The notes under the pieces are model-generated. The model did no database searches. It saw only the letters and a list, made by a program, of their open reading frames with translations, and was not told the DNA's origin. DNA of 64,000 nucleotides from Ovis canadensis. Taxonomy: Eukaryota > Chordata > Mammalia > Artiodactyla > Bovidae. Location of the stretch: positions 49,679,001 through 49,743,000 of the forward strand of contig NC_091256.1 in NCBI RefSeq assembly GCF_042477335.2, in the 5' to 3' direction. Below, piece by piece: positions 62,101 through 64,000 of this stretch; positions within the stretch are counted from its first letter, which is position 1; the number at the start of each line of letters is the position of its first letter. The position numbers were made by a program, and so were the translations under genes.

Positions 62101-63864
62101 CCAGCTACAGCACACCGCTGCTCGTGTGCCTTACTTTCCAAGGAGTGACGTACCTCACACAACCTCATTCGTCTGTGTCTCTGATCTAGCCCAGAAGAAA
62201 CGGAAAAAGGACAGGAAGAAGCATCGGCCTGCTGATACCCCAGAGGACCTGCCTGCAGCCCCGGGGCAGTCCATTGATAAGAGTTACCTGTGCTGTGAAC
62301 ACCACAAAGCCATGATCGCCGGCCTTGCGCTGCTGAAAAACCCGGAGCGGCTCCTAGGTGAGGAGGTCGCCACAGCTTTCCACAGTAGGAAATGTGTAAG
62401 ATTACAGATGTCATCAGAGTTGGCTGCCTTGCAGCTTAAGAACCATGATTACAGACCAACAGATGCGCACATATTCATGTCTTTCTTATTCCCAACTGTC
62501 TTTCTGCATCATTCATGAACATCCAAGTAACTTTTCCCACAAACTCAAATTGTAATCTTGAAATAGACATACATGCTGATATCTATATTTTTTTCTTCTA
62601 TGCATTTATTTAAAAATTAGTGTAAAATTTACAGTTTTAAAAATTAATGTATAAAATATCTTCAGTGAAATCTGTAAAGTGAATGGATCTTAAATTGTTC
62701 AGCTTGATGAATTTTTGCATATCCATATACCCTGTATCCAGATGGAACATTTAAAAATCATATCTCCAGAGAAATACCTGTGTGCTTTAGGAAAATTTCT
62801 GGCTTTTCAGTGATGCATTCTTTGAGTGCCAGATGTAATTCTTTCTTGAATTTCTGCTTTTAAAAAAATCCATAGTATAGGTAGTACAGTCATAGCCTTA
62901 TCGCTGATAATAGGTTGGGATCTAACCACAGGAGCAAAAATATTTGTTTCTGTCCACTCCTGTAGCTGTCTTCTCCCCGAAGTCCCTGAGTATGTCCTGC
63001 TGAAATACCCTATACTTGTGGTCTATCTTGGTGCTGATGTGTGTCAGTGGATTCTCAGTTGTTACATTTAATCCTCAGGGTTTCTCTCTTTGGCGATTCT
63101 TTCTGGTTTCACATTTTCTTTCATCCCCTGTTTCTCTGAACTTGAGTGTAGGATCTGGGCCTTTGTTTTCCTGTGACTTCTGGAACTTGGATGGACTTCC
63201 TTCACTTGTTGGGTGTGTCTTATTAAAGGTAGCTGTGGCCTTTGAGTTGGAAGCTGGGCAGAGGGCATCACATCTACATGCCCTGTGATCATGGACAAGA
63301 TGTTGCCCATTGTCCCTTCTGTTTCCTAGAGGGGTTTAATGATGCTGATGGTGGGGATTATTGCTGTAATGTCCGCTGAGGGCTTTGCGATGTTTAAGGA
63401 ACCATAATAATAATATACTGATTGCTCTTCTGGAACTAGTAAAGGAAGGATCATGAGGCCAGGGTTGAATTTACATATATTAAATTGACTCCTGAATTTC
63501 TAGAAAGAGACAAGGGAGGCCAAGTCTCTAAATCTTGTATCTTCTGGCTAGAGTGAACAATCCGACTGTCTCTTTTGTCCTCTCTAAGGCTGGTGCAGAA
63601 CTTTACAGTGAGCAGATGGTAACATAATGCTTTTATTCTTTATTACAGAGACCCCACTGGCACTGTTGGTGGTAGGCCTGGGCGGGGGCAGCCTCCCTCT
63701 CTTTATCCACGATCATTTCCCAAAGTCCTGCATCCATGCTGTGGAGATCGACCCCTCTATGTTGGAAGTGGCCACCCAGTGGTTCGGCTTTTCCCAGAGT
63801 GACCGGATGAAGGTCCACATTGCAGATGGTCTGGACTTTATAACCCGCCTGGCAGAAGAAGAAG
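52983..63864 (+). CDS. METTL13: METTL13 (eEF1A lysine and N-terminal methyltransferase), exons 1-6, 3' end outside the window
   Basis: Cytoplasmic dual SAM-dependent methyltransferase. From established work, its N-terminal domain dimethylates eEF1A Lys55 and its C-terminal domain trimethylates the eEF1A N-terminus. Exons 52983-53135, 56236-56995, 58267-58466, 59854-60049, 62190-62357 and 63649-63864 join in frame to residues 1-564 plus one base; the family is about 699 residues, so the last ~135 lie beyond the window. Domain 1: motif I VLVVGCGNS (52-60), acidic D78 in NIDIS, D104, and DKGTLDAV (120-127). A basic linker (QKKRKKDRKKHR, 438-449) follows. Domain 2 starts with LLVVGLGGGS (498-507) and AVEID (523-527), a spermidine-synthase-like fold. 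All splice sites are GT-AG. Divergently oriented to VAMP4 as in human. Confidence 0.97.
53136..56235 (+). other. METTL13: METTL13 intron 1
   Basis: Contains a MIR-like minus fragment (about 53690-53830), a 1.6-kb BovB (54041-55640) inserted in L1 debris that continues to about 55925, and a tandem 59-bp duplication (about 55980-56095) shortly before the exon 2 acceptor. Confidence 0.75.
54041..55640 (-). mobile_element. BovB LINE, 5'-truncated, with reverse-transcriptase region
   Basis: The longest BovB copy here. Minus-strand frames give RT palm pieces: KWALGSITMNKASGGDGIPV, then DYTKAFDSVDHNKLW (motif A), GVRQSCILSPCLFNFY (motif B) and RCADDTTLMAE (motif C, where YADD is expected). The C-terminal domain continues to 54041. 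Frameshifts and stops break the ORF near 55280-55390 and 54600. No endonuclease or ORF1, so it is immobile. Confidence 0.93.
56236..56995 (+). CDS. METTL13: METTL13 coding exon 2, residues 52-305 (K55 methyltransferase domain)
   Basis: A 760-nt exon after a long T-rich tract and CCTAG, donor GTGAGT. It contains motif I, the acidic SAM-ribose residue and the DKGTLDAV motif, and ends RDNHFAIFI. The frame stays open past the donor to 57090, but that tail is intron. Confidence 0.96.
56996..58266 (+). other. METTL13: METTL13 intron 2, two MIR SINEs
   Basis: MIR copies at about 57395-57600 and 57791-58040; the latter is a clear match ('ggctggactgcctgggtttg', 'aacttgggcaaat', 'ttctcatttataaaatgg'). 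No extra exon. Confidence 0.75.
58267..58466 (+). CDS. METTL13: METTL13 coding exon 3, residues 305-371
   Basis: Acceptor TTCCAG, donor GTAAGA. It encodes PQGRETEWLFGMEEGRKQLA and continues to MPAQLQ. It links the two catalytic domains. Confidence 0.95.
58467..59853 (+). other. METTL13: METTL13 intron 3
   Basis: Non-repetitive. From 59578 to 59853 the frame runs open into exon 4, but it reads like intron and has a normal acceptor at its end. Confidence 0.7.
59854..60049 (+). CDS. METTL13: METTL13 coding exon 4, residues 372-436
   Basis: Acceptor CTTTCAG, donor GTGAGG. It encodes VPFLSVGGDIGVRIVQHQDC through ARLLQDVSHR. The frame is also open upstream to 59578 within intron 3. Confidence 0.95.
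60050..62189 (+). other. METTL13: METTL13 intron 4
   Basis: Contains a MER-like DNA-transposon relic (about 60480-60660) and a MIR (about 61620-61790). No other exon recognised. Confidence 0.65.
62190..62357 (+). CDS. METTL13: METTL13 coding exon 5, residues 437-492 (basic linker)
   Basis: Acceptor GATCTAG, donor GTGAGG. It encodes the lysine/arginine cluster AQKKRKKDRKKHRPAD, then SYLCCEHHKAMIAGLALL, which leads into the C-terminal methyltransferase. Confidence 0.95.
62358..63648 (+). other. METTL13: METTL13 intron 5
   Basis: No exon. Includes an old L1-like stretch near 62600-62760 ('ttaaaaattagtgtaaaatt', 'ttcagcttgatgaatttttg'). Confidence 0.55.
63649..63864 (+). CDS. METTL13: METTL13 coding exon 6, residues 493-564 (start of N-terminal-methylating domain)
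   Basis: Acceptor TATTACAG, donor GTACTG. It encodes TPLALLVVGLGGGSLPLF, then HAVEIDPSMLEVATQWFGFS and HIADGLDFITRLAEEE. Ends in phase 1. Two more coding exons are expected to the right. Confidence 0.95.
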
Positions 63865-64000
63865 GTACTGCTTTTGGAGAATTTGGAGGGGTGTTGAGGA
63901 AAGATTGATCCAAGGTTGTCAGGCCTGCAAGGGGCTGTAGAATTCATCTCTAAGAGATATGAGCATCATCCCAGTCTTTCACCTGTTCATTTGTTCCCTC
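63865..64000 (+). other. METTL13: Start of METTL13 intron 6
   Basis: Follows the GTACTG donor. The next coding exon is outside the window. Confidence 0.85.

Noticed and set aside
62060-62518. 152-codon frame around METTL13 exon 5 as a separate gene
   Set aside because: Conserved residues begin exactly at the acceptor (62190) and end at the donor (62357). The flanks are intronic.
1-64000. CRISPR arrays, bacterial operons, phage genes or contamination
   Set aside because: No regularly spaced repeats, no ribosome-binding sites or dense coding. Everything fits ruminant nuclear DNA.

Overview
This is nuclear DNA from a ruminant, most likely a bovid. It is AT-rich, intron-rich and dense in ruminant-specific retroposons: BovB LINEs, Bov-tA and BOV-A2 SINEs, and tRNA-Glu-derived CHR-type SINEs. 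Older mammalian L1, MIR, MER and LTR relics are also present. There is no bacterial or phage-like gene organisation. Two protein-coding genes can be read exon by exon, and their order and orientation match human 1q24.3, where VAMP4 (minus) lies beside METTL13 (plus).

Layout. Positions 1-11.6 kb hold no supported coding exon. They are the downstream flank of VAMP4, including a large degraded minus-strand L1 mosaic (about 2.1-6.85 kb) and a local 137-bp duplication. Positions 12.2-36.5 kb hold the complete VAMP4 gene on the minus strand: seven coding exons (66+47+51+101+80+52+29 nt, 141 codons plus stop), all with GT-AG introns. A non-coding first exon lies in a CpG island at about 36.4 kb. Positions 36.9-52.5 kb are intergenic and repeat-rich, with an LTR cluster inside an L1 (40.9-44.1 kb) and a BovB cluster (47.6-50.0 kb). 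Positions 52.5-64 kb hold METTL13 (EEF1AKNMT) on the plus strand: a CpG-rich promoter, then six coding exons giving residues 1-564 of a protein of about 699 residues. The 3' end lies beyond the window.

The two genes are transcribed divergently from CpG-rich promoters about 16 kb apart and have unrelated jobs. VAMP4 is a trans-Golgi/endosome R-SNARE. METTL13 is a dual methyltransferase of translation factor eEF1A. I see no functional linkage and no novel gene system. The points worth a second look concern retroposon biology: a TSD-flanked insertion made only of poly(A), nested insertions with clean target-site duplications, inverted BovB copies, local duplications and a microsatellite-bridged L1 deletion. 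A paired CCAAT/E-box promoter architecture at METTL13 is also notable. Repeat family names are from recognition of consensus features, not from a database search.
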